The notes under the pieces: generated by a model
What the model was told of the DNA's origin: nothing
Database searches by the model: none
Seen by the model: the letters and a program-made list of their open reading frames with translations, nothing else
Assembly (NCBI GenBank): GCA_041178545.1
Contig: JBEGVB010000054.1
Span: 11,021-75,020, forward strand
Source of the DNA: JBEATZ01 sp041178545
GTDB lineage: Bacteria > Planctomycetota > UBA1135 > UBA2386
DNA length: 64,000 nucleotides
Reading direction: 5' to 3'
Shown: in pieces, positions 53,532 to 62,839 of the stretch
Layout of the letters: each line of letters opens with the position of its first letter
How positions within the stretch are numbered: position 1 is the stretch's first letter
Made by a program: the position numbers and the translations under genes

Positions 53532-53608
53532 GCGCCCATAGCTCAGCTGGATAGAGCACCGGTTTTCTAAACCGGCGGTCGCAGGTTCGAGTCCTGCTGG
53601 GCGTGCCA
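53532..53608 (+). tRNA. tRNA-Arg (anticodon TCT)
   Basis: The 77-base cloverleaf is complete. The acceptor stem pairs GCGCCCA with TGGGCGT (one G-T pair), the D arm contains AGCTCAGCTGG, and the anticodon stem pairs CCGGT with ACCGG. The loop TTTCTAA gives anticodon TCT (53566-53568). The T arm has GGTTCGAGTCC and the CCA end is encoded (53606-53608). It decodes AGA and possibly AGG. It lies between the carbamoyltransferase and the TIM-barrel gene; no integrase is next to it. Confidence 0.97.
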
Positions 53609-53661
53609 GTCACCTCCTGCTGCACGCTGGTCCGCGCCGCACGGCACGGTACCTTGGGCGC

Positions 53662-54870
53662 ATGGAACTGTCCGTCTACGCGCACCCGTGGGACCTCGAG
53701 GCCCTCGAGGGCATGGGAGGCCTGCGCCGTCTGCGCGACCTGGGTTTCTCCGAGGTGGCCCTTGCCGTTTCCTACCATGCGGGCCGCTGGCTCACGCCGT
53801 GGGACCCGCGCGGTCTGGTGCGCTTCCTCGAGGACGGCACCGTGCACTACCGGCCGCGATCGGACTACGGCCGTCTCAAGCCACTGCCATCCTCCGAGGT
53901 CGGCGACGGACCCTCGCCACTCGCCCGGCTCTGCGACCGGGCGAAGGACGCAGGCATGCGGACCCGGGCATGGACGGTTGCGTTCCACAACTCGCGGCTG
54001 GGCCGGCTGCACCCCGAGTGTGCGGCGCAGAATGCCCTCGGCGACCCCTACACCTACTCGCTGTGCCCGGCCAACCCCGACGTTGCGCTGTACGCGGTGA
54101 ACATGGTGCAGGACCTGGCGGCCCATGCCGGGCTCGACACCATCGAGCTGGAGGCCTTCGGCTGGATGGGGCACCGGCACAACGGGCACCACGAGAAGAA
54201 CTCGTTCCCCACCGACGGCCACACCGACATGCTGCTCTCACTCTGCTTCTGCAGCCACTGCAGTGCAGGCATGGTCGAGGCCGCGAAGGCGAAGGGGCGA
54301 GAACTCGACGTGGCAGCGCTGCGCGACCAGGTGAAGGGCCTGCTCCGCAGTTCCTTCGCGGAGGCCGACTGCATGGCACCGCGCAAGCTCTCGATCGACG
54401 AGGCCGGGAAGCTGGTGCTCGACCAGTTGGGTGCCGAGACGCTGGAGGCGGTGACCGCGCAGCGACTGGTCACGCTCGTCGAACTGGGTGGCAGGTGCGC
54501 GCTGCTGGCGCGTCACGAGGGCGTGCGGCTGGCGGTCAACGGTGCATGGGACGGCCTCCGCGGTGGCCCGCAGATGCCTCTCGCGGTGCTCGGGCCGATG
54601 GCGGACGAGGCCGTCTTCACCTGCTACGGCGAAGGGCCCGATGGCATCGCCAAGTGCCTGCCGGGCGTGGCCAAGCACGTGCAACGTCGGCCCGGCGCAA
54701 AGCTGCGCCTGTGCATCCACCCACGTGCGCCCCAGTTCGCGAGCGACGAGGACCTCGTCCGCGTGCGGGCACTGGCCACCGAGCACGGCGTCGGCTCCAT
54801 CGCGGTGTACCATCTGGGGCTCCTGCCCTGGCCCACCATCGAACGCGTGGCGCGGGTGTTGCGCCAATGA
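53662..54870 (+). CDS. TIM-barrel glycosidase-like protein of unknown activity
   Basis: The 402-residue protein shows a barrel-like pattern starting with VYAHPWDLEALEG. It contains an acidic strand end LDTIELEAFGWMGHRHNG and a cysteine motif LCFCSHCSAGM that occurs in glycoside-hydrolase-like families of planctomycetes. No signal peptide is present, so it should be cytoplasmic. I do not assign a substrate. Its stop overlaps the next gene's ATG by four bases (ATGA), so it is translationally coupled to a phosphatase. The ATG at 53662 begins the first strand, with no strong ribosome site. Confidence 0.55.
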   Translation: MELSVYAHPWDLEALEGMGGLRRLRDLGFSEVALAVSYHAGRWLTPWDPRGLVRFLEDGTVHYRPRSDYGRLKPLPSSEVGDGPSPLARLCDRAKDAGMRTRAWTVAFHNSRLGRLHPECAAQNALGDPYTYSLCPANPDVALYAVNMVQDLAAHAGLDTIELEAFGWMGHRHNGHHEKNSFPTDGHTDMLLSLCFCSHCSAGMVEAAKAKGRELDVAALRDQVKGLLRSSFAEADCMAPRKLSIDEAGKLVLDQLGAETLEAVTAQRLVTLVELGGRCALLARHEGVRLAVNGAWDGLRGGPQMPLAVLGPMADEAVFTCYGEGPDGIAKCLPGVAKHVQRRPGAKLRLCIHPRAPQFASDEDLVRVRALATEHGVGSIAVYHLGLLPWPTIERVARVLRQ

Positions 54871-56552
54871 ACCTCACCAAGCTGGTCGTCCCGTTCGTCG
54901 TCGCCGCCTCGCTCGCGGCCCAAGAGGCCACCAGTGCACGTCCGCTGCCGCGGCTCGTGGTCATGGTCTCCGTCGACCAACTGGCCAGCTGGGTGCTCGA
55001 GTCCGCGCTGCCGCACCTCGGACCGCACGGGTTCCGTCGGCTGATGCTCGAGGGCACGTGGTTCCGGGACTGCACGTACGCGCACGCATGCAGCGAGACC
55101 GGTCCCGGTCACGCGACCTTGTCCACCGGGGCGCCTGCCTCGCTGCACGGCATCGTCAAGAACCAGTGGTTCGACCCTGCGACCGGCAAGAAGGTCTACT
55201 GCTCCGACGACCCCGAGGCGCTTGCCCTGGACGACATCCCCGAGGGCGCGGGCAAGGGCGCAGCGCAGCTGCGCGCCCCGACGGTTGCCGAACTGGTCAA
55301 GGCGCACCACGGCAGTGCCGCCAAGGTGGTTGCCGTGTCGTGGAAGGACCGCGGTGCCATCCTGATGGGGGGGCCGGGTGCCGACCTTGCCGTCTGGTTC
55401 GACGCCGCCACCGGCCTGCCGGTGACCAACCGCAACTACGTCGACAAGACCCCGGAGTGGCTCGCGCGCCTCCGCGCCGCCCGCCCGCTGGACGCCAGGT
55501 TCGGGTGGAAGTGGGAGCGCATCGGTCCCGAGGCCGCCTACGCGGGACTGGTCGACGACCAGCCCTGGGAGACGCCCCATGCGAACGGACTCGGCCAGCG
55601 CACGCTGCCACAGGTGGTGAACGGCGGGAAGACGGCGCCGTCTCCCGAGTTCTACGGACAGGCCTACCTGTCACCGCTCTGCAGCATGGCCGTGCACGAG
55701 CTCGCCCTGGCGGCGCTCGAGGGCGAGCAACTGGGGCGCGACGCGGTGCCGGACCTGTTCTGCATCTCCTACTCGGGTGTCGACTACGTGGGCCATGCCT
55801 TCGGGCCCGAGAGCGTCGAGGCGCGCGACAACCTGCTGCGGCAGGACCAACTCGTGGCCGACCTGCTGTTGAAGCTCGACGAGGTCGTGGGGGTCGGCAA
55901 CTACGTGGTGCTGTTGAGCGCGGACCACGGTGTCGGTCCCACGCCCGACTTCGTCGTCAAGTCCGGTGGCCGCGGTGGCCGTGGCCCGCTGCTGCTGCGC
56001 GCGCGTGCAGCGGCCGAGCAGGCCCTCACGGAGCGGTACGGCGCACGGCCCGAGGGAGCTGGACGCTACATCGTTCAGGCAAGCGAGTTGTCCCTCTACA
56101 TCGACCGTGCGGCGCTGCCCGTGCAGCCGGGCGAGGACGCGGAGCAGGTTGCTGCCGAGGCCGCGCGCATCGCCGCCCGCGGTGCCGAGCGCGCGCCCAA
56201 CGTGATGCATGCGTTCCCGGTCGCGGAGCTCATGCGGCAGGGGCCCGGCGAGGCGCCGATGCAGCGTGCGGTGTACCACGCACTGCACCCGGGCCGCGCG
56301 GGCGACGTGATGGTGGTGTTCGACCCCTACTGGTTCGACGGGTCGCTCACGGCCACGCACGGGTCTGCCCACCCGTACGACCGCGAGGTCCCGTTGTTCG
56401 CCATGGGCCCGGCGGTGGAGCGGGGACGTGAGGACCAGCAACCCGTGACGCCGGGCCTCATGGCCGTACTGGCCGCACGCCTCCTGCGCGTTCCCGTGCC
56501 GAGCTGCGCCACGGACCGCGTGCCCGAGCACGTGTTCGGGCCCGGGCGCTGA
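54867..56552 (+). CDS. PafA-type alkaline phosphatase (exported)
   Basis: The 561-residue product has a Sec signal (MNLTKLVVPFVVAASLAA) and the single-domain fold of the PafA/nucleotide pyrophosphatase group. Asp37 in VMVSVDQL binds metal. Thr78 in SETGPGHATLSTG aligns with the catalytic Thr. YSGVDYVGHAFG, SADHGVGPTP and a last His segment (HGSAHPYDREVPLF) complete the two-zinc site. It would hydrolyse phosphomonoesters outside the cytoplasm. It is coupled by a four-base overlap to the barrel protein upstream and converges with the EF-hand gene, with six bases between the stops. No Pho box was identified. Confidence 0.9.
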   Translation: MNLTKLVVPFVVAASLAAQEATSARPLPRLVVMVSVDQLASWVLESALPHLGPHGFRRLMLEGTWFRDCTYAHACSETGPGHATLSTGAPASLHGIVKNQWFDPATGKKVYCSDDPEALALDDIPEGAGKGAAQLRAPTVAELVKAHHGSAAKVVAVSWKDRGAILMGGPGADLAVWFDAATGLPVTNRNYVDKTPEWLARLRAARPLDARFGWKWERIGPEAAYAGLVDDQPWETPHANGLGQRTLPQVVNGGKTAPSPEFYGQAYLSPLCSMAVHELALAALEGEQLGRDAVPDLFCISYSGVDYVGHAFGPESVEARDNLLRQDQLVADLLLKLDEVVGVGNYVVLLSADHGVGPTPDFVVKSGGRGGRGPLLLRARAAAEQALTERYGARPEGAGRYIVQASELSLYIDRAALPVQPGEDAEQVAAEAARIAARGAERAPNVMHAFPVAELMRQGPGEAPMQRAVYHALHPGRAGDVMVVFDPYWFDGSLTATHGSAHPYDREVPLFAMGPAVERGREDQQPVTPGLMAVLAARLLRVPVPSCATDRVPEHVFGPGR

Positions 56553-56558
56553 GCCGGC

Positions 56559-57572
56559 TCACCGGTCTGCGCGGTTGACGACCCCGTCGCCGTTGCGGTC
56601 TGCGCGTCGGAACGCGTCAGGGGAGCCGTCGAACTCCACGAGCGTGACCTTCCCGTCCTCGTCCAGGTCGAACCGCTCGAGAAAGTCCTTGCCGGTGACG
56701 GACTTCACGTAGCGCGCCACCTCGGTGCGGTCTACGGCGCTGTCCCGGTTGCGGTCGATCCGCTCGAACGAGGACCGTTCGCCCTTCCACTCGTTCTGCT
56801 GGATGCGGTCGTCGTCGTCTGCGTCCCACTCGTCGAAGGGGACCGCCACCGGCTGTGGCCTGCTGCCGCGCGCGGCCTCCGCCTCCCGTGCCGAACGGAT
56901 GGCGCGCACGAGTGCCTCGAGCTCCCGTGCGGCAAGGGAACCGTCGCGGTCCGTGTCCGCACCGGCGAACAGCGGGTCCAGCTGGCGGTGCCCCCGTGCC
57001 TCGGCGGCAGCCACCGTGCCGTTGCCGTCCTTGTCGAGGCGCTTGAGCAGTTCCTCCGGCGACGGCAGCTCGCCCTTCCACTCGGGTGCAGCACCGGGTG
57101 CGGTGTCCGCGAGCACCGCGGCTGCATTGCGGTCCTTGCGGTCCAGCACGCCGTTGCCGTCGAGGTCGAGGGTCGCGAATCCCTCGGTGCTGCCCTTCCA
57201 CTCCGTGCGCGTGACCTTGCCGTCGCCGTTGGGGTCCCAGCGGGACAGCACGGCCAGCCGCTCGGCTGCCAGCGAATCCGCCGACACGCGTGGCCGCGGC
57301 TCGGTGCGGTCGCGGAAGCGCGTCTGCAGCAGCCGCTTGCCGGTCTCGCTCGCCGCGAACTCCTCGCGCGTGACCTTGCCGTCTGCCTTGCGGTCCATCT
57401 GGCCGAACTGCTCGTCAGAGCCCGGGAACTCCTTGCGGTCGATGCTGCCGTTGCCGTCCGCGTCCATCCGCTGGAATGCGCGCGCGAGGAACTCCTCGTC
57501 GGACTGCGCCCGCAGTCCCGCTGCGAGCGCGCAGGCCGCGAGCAGCCAGCGGTGGGCTCGACCGGGGGTCAC
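56559..57572 (-). CDS. Exported protein with ten EF-hand loops
   Basis: The 337-residue protein has a Sec signal (WLLAACALAAGLRA). Ten EF-hand-type calcium loops follow along its length, including DADGNGSIDRKEF, DPNGDGKVTRTEW, DLDGNGVLDRKD, DKDGNGTVAAAEA, DLDEDGKVTLVEF and DRNGDGVVNRAD. Some loops are less regular (DRKADGKVTREEF, DRNRDSAVDRTE). Loops recur in pairs joined by short helices. Calcium-dependent folding or bridging is the likely property, with a surface role. The GTG at 57572 overlaps the stop of the decahaem gene by four bases, so both are co-translated. Confidence 0.88.
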   Translation of the reverse strand: MTPGRAHRWLLAACALAAGLRAQSDEEFLARAFQRMDADGNGSIDRKEFPGSDEQFGQMDRKADGKVTREEFAASETGKRLLQTRFRDRTEPRPRVSADSLAAERLAVLSRWDPNGDGKVTRTEWKGSTEGFATLDLDGNGVLDRKDRNAAAVLADTAPGAAPEWKGELPSPEELLKRLDKDGNGTVAAAEARGHRQLDPLFAGADTDRDGSLAARELEALVRAIRSAREAEAARGSRPQPVAVPFDEWDADDDDRIQQNEWKGERSSFERIDRNRDSAVDRTEVARYVKSVTGKDFLERFDLDEDGKVTLVEFDGSPDAFRRADRNGDGVVNRADR

Positions 57573-60500
57573 TTGCGACCCCCGGGGGTGGTCGGTCCAC
57601 GGCCCCTGGTCGCGGAGTCCTTGTCCAACGGCGTGCGCAGCACCTTCAGGATCTCGTCGCGGGTGAGGTAGCGGCAGTCCTCGTGGCTGATGTCCTTCTC
57701 CCACCGCCCGCGCTCGTCGAGCAGGCGGTCGAAGACGAACTCCTCGAACGCGAGGTCCGCCACGCCGGGCAGGTCCGCCCACACGGCTGCATCGCGGAGG
57801 CCGGTGGCCATCCGGCTTGCGTCGAGCACGGTGCCGCTGCCGCCAGCACCCACGGCGACCACGAAGTGCTGCAGGAACGGCTGGTTGTAGGCGCGCACCA
57901 TGCGCAGCTGTCCCGTCCCAGTGCCCACGCGGGGACCACCTTCCACCGTCCGGGGGCGGAGCGGGTCGGTGACGTCGACGGCACGGACGCGGCGCTGCCG
58001 GTTGTCGTCGTTGCCGTAGTCCTCGACGAGGTACAGGTAGTCGCGTTCCTGGCTGCGGATGCCGCCGCCAGCGCTGCCGATGTCGAACTGGCTGCTGACG
58101 GCCACGCCCCGCACGTCGTTGCGGTTGCCGGTGAAGGCCGCACGTTGCGGCTGGCCCTGCAGCAGCACGGGGCGCGAGGGCTCGGTGAAGTCGACGATCG
58201 CGGCGCCGTCGAGGCCGGCAGCCACGAAGGCGAGGTGGCGGGCCGGCGAGCGCTCGATGCGTTCGCCCAACTCGTCTGCTGCCTTGGTGCGCGAGTGCTG
58301 GAAGAGCACTGCCACGTCGGTTGCGTCGTTCGGCACGCTGCGTTCCTCGTTGAGGTCGACGGACGACAGCACGGACGGGTTGCGCGGGTCGGCGATGTCG
58401 CAGACCAACAGGCCACCCGGACCATCCGCGACCAGCAGCCAGGGCCATGCGACTGCGATTGCCCGGGCCTCGGTGGTCGGCAACGTGGCGACGAGCTTGG
58501 GCGCCGCAGGCTGGGTGAGGTCGAGGACGGAAACGCCGCCGGGCCCGTCGGCGACGAACAGCCAGTCGCCTTGTGCAACCATGCGACGCGGGTCGGAGAG
58601 CACCCGCTCCTGGGCGAGCAACTTCGGGGCGACCGGGTTGCGGAGGTCGACGGTGGCGAGCGCGCCGTCCTCCAGCCCCAAGTAGGCATGGGTGGCCCGT
58701 GCCTGCACCGGGTCCACCCGCAGTGCCAGCGCGCGCCCAGCGGCAGGCAGTTCGAGGTCGGCGACCGGGAGCGTGCGCGCCAGCTGGCGCCCGTCGACGG
58801 CAATCGTGTGCAGTGCGCGGCGATCGACGGCCCAGGCGAACTCGCGCGTGAGACGGTGGCTGGAGCCGCCGAGGCCCCATGTGGTCGGGCTGCGGTGGCA
58901 CTCGACGCAGCTTCGCGCCTCGGGGCGGGTGGTGTGGGTCTGGTGGGGGATCAGGCTCACCCCGGACAGCCCGGCAGCGGTCACCGGCAGTCCCTGTCGC
59001 AACAGCGTGTTGCCCTTGTCGTCGTGCAAGCTGCCGATGGTGGAGAACCCGACCATGTAGGGAGCCACCATGCCCTCGTGGTTGAAGCCGAGGCGGAACT
59101 GGCTGAAGGTGCCGAACACCTTCTCCTGGGTCGTGACGCGCCCTGGCGTGCGCCTGCCGCTGATCAGGTCGAGCTGGGTGAACTGCTCGTTCCGGTCGAA
59201 GTGGAACCCGAAGAAGTTGACGTTCCAACCCGAGTGGCAGGCGTAGCACTCGAGCCTGCCGTGGTCCCCGGTCATCGCCTCTGCCGCTCGCGGGTTGTAC
59301 TCGGGTCGCTTGGGGTCGACGACGTGCTTCGCCTGCACGACCGGGTGCCGTGCGCCGGTCACCTTGCTGCGCAGGAACCAGTTGTCGCCCTCGCGCTCGA
59401 GGTTGGACACGCGGTTGCCGCGGCTGTCGGTCATGTCGGAGACGCGGTCGATGGTGCCGTGGCACGACGTGCACTCGATCGACACCGCGTGGTCCATGTT
59501 GGGCCAGATGTTGCCGTCGCCCATCGTGTCGACGTACCCGTGGCAGTCGATGCAGTGCATGCCTCGCTGGTGGTGCACGTCAGGCGGCGTCATGTCCTTG
59601 TCCTGGACGTAATAGGTGCCGTTGAGGAGCGTGGCGGTGGTGCCCGGCACGTCTGGGCCCGCGGGCATGCCCGGCATCAGTTGTGCCATGCCGCGGAACG
59701 AGAGTCCGATCGACGCGTCGCCGTAGTGGCAGCGGGTGCACGTCTGGGTCGGGATCGCACTCGTCATCCGGTGGGCGATGGGGTGCCCGGGCTCGAGCTT
59801 GTCGACGGTGGGGTCCGCGCTGCGCGACCTGCCGTCGTCTGCATAGGTCACGTGGCACGCCGCGCAGCCCTCGCCGCGGTAGTCCCCGTCGAGGCCGACC
59901 CGCCCGCGCACTGCGCGGCCCTCGCCCCACAGGTGGCAGTGCATGCATGCCTTGCGCGGCAGGTCCGAGTAGTGGGTCTCGATGGCGCTGCGGCTGCCGC
60001 TCGTACCCATGCCGGGCACCTGCTGGGTCGACCCCAGCGCACCCGGCGGGACCGTGCCGTCCTCGTCGCGCTCCGCGAACACCGACCAACCGGTCCGCTT
60101 CGACCGCGACAGGCCGTTCTCGTAGTAGCCGTCGCTCAGGTGCCCCGCCGTGGTGCCGTGCAGCGACTTCCTGACGTCGTGCACCTCGCTGTCGTGGCAG
60201 TCGCCGCACACCGTCTCGGCAACGCGCAGGTTGGAGGGGTTCACGAACCGTTGCCACGCGAGGTCGTGGTTCTCCGGCAGCACCCGTTCGTCGCCCGGCG
60301 GCGGCACCTTGGGCAGCACGTGCGCGGCCTCCTTGGTCGCCGCGTTGCCATCGCCGCCGTGGCAGTCGACACAGCTCAACGGGTACCCGGGGTGCATCTC
60401 CTCGATCCCCGCATGGCAGCGGATGCAACCGTCGGAGGGAGCTCCCGTGGTCGCGCGGAGTGCCAGCTCCCGGGCACGGTGGCGCAGGTTGTCGGGGCTG

Positions 60501-60616
60501 CGCGCGTCCGGACCGTCGCCGACGGGGGCCGCGGACCACGAGCCCACCACTGCGAGCAGGGCGAGTACGCCGAGTGCGCGAGGCAGGAGGCGCCTGCTGG
60601 TGGCGGCAGCGGCCAT
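57569..60616 (-). CDS. Decahaem c-type cytochrome with C-terminal beta-propeller
   Basis: The 1015-residue exported protein has a hydrophobic signal (about residues 10-28) and ten CxxCH sites: CIRCH (64-68), CVDCH, CGDCH, CMHCH, CAACH, CTRCH, CIDCH, CTSCH, CYACH and CVECH (near 570). The C-terminal third (about 590-960) consists of LVIVD-like propeller blades (LEDGALATVDLRNPVAPKLL, GGVSVLDLTQPAAPKLV, GGLLVCDIADPRNP). It may transfer electrons between surface partners while the propeller binds another protein or mineral. It lies four bases after the upstream Tat-exported protein and overlaps the EF-hand gene by four bases; together they form one unit. The ATG at 60616 opens the signal peptide. 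Confidence 0.9.
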   Translation of the reverse strand: MAAAATSRRLLPRALGVLALLAVVGSWSAAPVGDGPDARSPDNLRHRARELALRATTGAPSDGCIRCHAGIEEMHPGYPLSCVDCHGGDGNAATKEAAHVLPKVPPPGDERVLPENHDLAWQRFVNPSNLRVAETVCGDCHDSEVHDVRKSLHGTTAGHLSDGYYENGLSRSKRTGWSVFAERDEDGTVPPGALGSTQQVPGMGTSGSRSAIETHYSDLPRKACMHCHLWGEGRAVRGRVGLDGDYRGEGCAACHVTYADDGRSRSADPTVDKLEPGHPIAHRMTSAIPTQTCTRCHYGDASIGLSFRGMAQLMPGMPAGPDVPGTTATLLNGTYYVQDKDMTPPDVHHQRGMHCIDCHGYVDTMGDGNIWPNMDHAVSIECTSCHGTIDRVSDMTDSRGNRVSNLEREGDNWFLRSKVTGARHPVVQAKHVVDPKRPEYNPRAAEAMTGDHGRLECYACHSGWNVNFFGFHFDRNEQFTQLDLISGRRTPGRVTTQEKVFGTFSQFRLGFNHEGMVAPYMVGFSTIGSLHDDKGNTLLRQGLPVTAAGLSGVSLIPHQTHTTRPEARSCVECHRSPTTWGLGGSSHRLTREFAWAVDRRALHTIAVDGRQLARTLPVADLELPAAGRALALRVDPVQARATHAYLGLEDGALATVDLRNPVAPKLLAQERVLSDPRRMVAQGDWLFVADGPGGVSVLDLTQPAAPKLVATLPTTEARAIAVAWPWLLVADGPGGLLVCDIADPRNPSVLSSVDLNEERSVPNDATDVAVLFQHSRTKAADELGERIERSPARHLAFVAAGLDGAAIVDFTEPSRPVLLQGQPQRAAFTGNRNDVRGVAVSSQFDIGSAGGGIRSQERDYLYLVEDYGNDDNRQRRVRAVDVTDPLRPRTVEGGPRVGTGTGQLRMVRAYNQPFLQHFVVAVGAGGSGTVLDASRMATGLRDAAVWADLPGVADLAFEEFVFDRLLDERGRWEKDISHEDCRYLTRDEILKVLRTPLDKDSATRGRGPTTPGGRK

Positions 60617-60620
60617 CCGT

Positions 60621-61763
60621 TCAGCCGAGCAGTTCGCGGATGGGCTTGCCGCTCACGTGGCGGCCCGCGACCTTGGTGAACATCGAGAGCACGGTGGGGC
60701 AGACGTCGTGCGTCGCCACCTCCGTGCGCACCACCTTGTCCTTCGGCGTGTCCGGCCCTGCCGCCACCAGGAAGACCTTCTTCAGCTCGTCGCTGTTGTC
60801 GCCGTGGTCGAGGCCGTTGCGCTCGTTGAGGTCCTTGTCGCGGCCGAACTCGGGCAGCACGACGAGCGTCGTGCGGTCCTTCAGGTCCGGGTCGGCCTGG
60901 ATGCCGTCCCACAGCTTGCCGAGCTCCTCGTCGTTGCGGCGGATGACCTCGACATACGCGTTGTACGAGCCGTGGGCCACGTCTGCGTTCTGCAGCGCGA
61001 TGCCCAGCACGCGTGGCTTGAACACGCGCATGAGGTTGAGCCCGACACGGATTGCCTTGGCGTCGCCCGCGCCCGGGCCGGTCACGCGGCTGTTGGCGCC
61101 CGTGAGCTCCTCGAGGATGAACTTCTCGATCCTGCGGACAGCTGCAGGGTCCCCGGCCTGCACTGCACTGCGTTCCCGCTCGATTGCACTGCCGAGCGTG
61201 TCCAGCAGCTGCTGGTCGGCAGCAGTGTCTGCCTTGGGCTTGCCGAACGACTGGAGCACCTTCTGGAACTCCACGTTGAACAATCCGTCGCCGTCGAGCA
61301 CGTTGGCACCGACCGTAGCACCGTAGTCAGGGTGGTCGCTGTGGGCGAACAGCCTGCCCTGGGCACCGTTGGCGGTGCTCAGCCAGAGATCCGACTGCTG
61401 CAGGCCGGCGTCCTTGCGCAGGTACTCGAACAGCGTCGGGTTGAGACCGCGCTGGTCGTCGCGGATGCCCATCACCTCCACGTTGCCGGTGAAGATGGAG
61501 AGTGCTGCCCCGTAGTGGCCCACGTTGCGGCAGCGCACGTTGGGCATGGTCACGCCCTGCTTCGCGATGCGCATCAGGTTCGGCACGTTCGCTGGCGTGC
61601 CGATGCAGTCCTTGGCGCGCACGCCGCCTGCGAACGCGACGACGACCACGTGCTGCGTCCTGCCGGGCAGTCGCACGGGCAGGTGGTGCAGGAGCGGGAG
61701 CGCCATGGCGCTGGCGCCGCTCGTGCGCAGGAACTCGCGACGGGTGGGGACGTGCGGTTGCAT
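60621..61763 (-). CDS. Tat-exported protein with alkaline-phosphatase-like fold
   Basis: The 380-residue product has a Tat signal (TRREFLRTSGASAMALPLLHH). Its core resembles the DUF1501/alkaline-phosphatase superfamily: VVVVAFAGGVRAKD at the first strand, RNVGHYGAALSIFTGN where phosphatases have TGPGH, TLVVLPEFGRD, and GLDHGDN. The nucleophilic Thr is replaced and the first metal-binding Asp is not evident, so it may be non-catalytic. It is the first gene of the cytochrome/EF-hand unit, four bases before the decahaem gene. The ATG at 61763 starts six residues before the twin-arginine motif. Confidence 0.75.
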   Translation of the reverse strand: MQPHVPTRREFLRTSGASAMALPLLHHLPVRLPGRTQHVVVVAFAGGVRAKDCIGTPANVPNLMRIAKQGVTMPNVRCRNVGHYGAALSIFTGNVEVMGIRDDQRGLNPTLFEYLRKDAGLQQSDLWLSTANGAQGRLFAHSDHPDYGATVGANVLDGDGLFNVEFQKVLQSFGKPKADTAADQQLLDTLGSAIERERSAVQAGDPAAVRRIEKFILEELTGANSRVTGPGAGDAKAIRVGLNLMRVFKPRVLGIALQNADVAHGSYNAYVEVIRRNDEELGKLWDGIQADPDLKDRTTLVVLPEFGRDKDLNERNGLDHGDNSDELKKVFLVAAGPDTPKDKVVRTEVATHDVCPTVLSMFTKVAGRHVSGKPIRELLG

Positions 61764-61886
61764 GGCAGGCGGTCATCTTGCCCCAAGTCCCCATGGGAGG
61801 GGAAGGTCTGTCCGTTTCGTCGCCCAGGGCGGGCAAGTCCGTGGAAACGGGCAAGTGCCCTTGCGAACGCTGCCGATGAAGGCCCC

Positions 61887-62786
61887 ATGGCAAGCGAGCC
61901 CGGTGACTGGGACCCGTTGCCGGAACCGACCGTGGAGGTCTGGCGCCCGGGGGATGCGGCGGTCCCGCACGCAGCCGCACCCGCTGCACCCACGCCCTCG
62001 CCCGCCACCGCGCCGCCCCGGCGGCCGCGCACGCCGTCGGTCCCGCCGCCACTGCGCCCCGTGCCCATGGACCAGCGGGTCTCGCTGGCCGCGGAGGCAC
62101 AGGCTCGCGAGCAACTCGCGGCGATGCTGCGCAAGGCCGACCCACGCGTGCAGGCGGGCATCGAGCTGCCCGGGACGAGGCACACTGCGCTCACCCGCGC
62201 GCTCGACCGTCTGGACCGTCGGCGGCGTGCCATGCTCGCGCCCTTCGCCGAGTGGTGCAGACCCGTGGCCGCGCGCTACGAGGACACGCGCCTCGGGGCC
62301 GCGGAGCAGGCCTCCGCTGCCGGACCGGTGGACGACCGCGAACGAGCTGACTGGTTCCTGCGGCTGCCTGCGCACGAGCAACAGCGGTTGCGCGAGTGCT
62401 GGCGCGGCACGGACCAACGCACCACGGAGGATGCGCTCGGTTCGGCCGAGTGGGTGGGCCGGTCTGCCGTCGAGGGCGCCGTGCTCTTCACTTTCGTGGG
62501 CATCGCCCAGTACGTGTTCTGCGGCGGCGGGGGCTTCCTACCGCTCGTGACGGCCTTCACCGTTGCCGGTGCGATCGCGGCCGCGGCTGCACAGGCCCTC
62601 GGTGGCGGGCGCTTCCAGTTCGCCATGTGGGGCGCACTCGCATGGGCATGCGTGGGCATCCCAACACTGGGCCACACCGTGGTCTCGGCATTCGGCCTGC
62701 TGGTGAGCCAGCTCGCCACGTTCGGCATGGGTGCGCTGGGCATGGACCGCGAGATGCGGCGCAGCGGCGGCTTCCACGAGGCCTGA
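61887..62786 (+). CDS. Membrane protein of unknown function
   Basis: The 299-residue protein starts with a Pro/Ala-rich cytoplasmic stretch (about 1-65). Next come a helical region with charged motifs (ALTRALDRLDRRRRAML, LRLPAHEQQRLRECW) and three hydrophobic segments near the C-terminus (about 195-275, LFTFVGIAQYVFC, FTVAGAIAAAAAQ, GHTVVSAFGLLVSQ). I do not recognise the family. The ATG at 61887 has AAGG about seven bases upstream; a nearby ATG at 61876 is in another frame. It is divergent from the cytochrome unit (123-base gap) and precedes the GT-C-like gene by 53 bases. Confidence 0.55.
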   Translation: MASEPGDWDPLPEPTVEVWRPGDAAVPHAAAPAAPTPSPATAPPRRPRTPSVPPPLRPVPMDQRVSLAAEAQAREQLAAMLRKADPRVQAGIELPGTRHTALTRALDRLDRRRRAMLAPFAEWCRPVAARYEDTRLGAAEQASAAGPVDDRERADWFLRLPAHEQQRLRECWRGTDQRTTEDALGSAEWVGRSAVEGAVLFTFVGIAQYVFCGGGGFLPLVTAFTVAGAIAAAAAQALGGGRFQFAMWGALAWACVGIPTLGHTVVSAFGLLVSQLATFGMGALGMDREMRRSGGFHEA

Positions 62787-62811
62787 CGGCCTGACCCGAA
62801 CCCGCTAGTCT
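62783..62811 (+). promoter_or_regulatory. Weak candidate promoter for the GT-C-like gene
   Basis: CTGACG (62783-62788) and TAGTCT (62806-62811) are 17 bases apart and lie 28 bases before the ATG. The first hexamer overlaps the end of the previous gene. The match to consensus is about seven of twelve positions. Confidence 0.25.
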
Positions 62812-62839
62812 GCTCGCACCCGGAGGAATGAAGGGTTCC

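Noticed and set aside
53532..53608. The tRNA as an attachment site for an integrated element
   Set aside because: No integrase, no direct repeat of the tRNA 3' end and no change in gene character were seen on either side.
54867..56552. Assignment of the exported phosphatase as EboF, completing an ebo system
   Set aside because: It lies 17 kb from eboA-eboB, has a PafA-type TGPGH site and a Sec signal, and is coupled to an unrelated gene.
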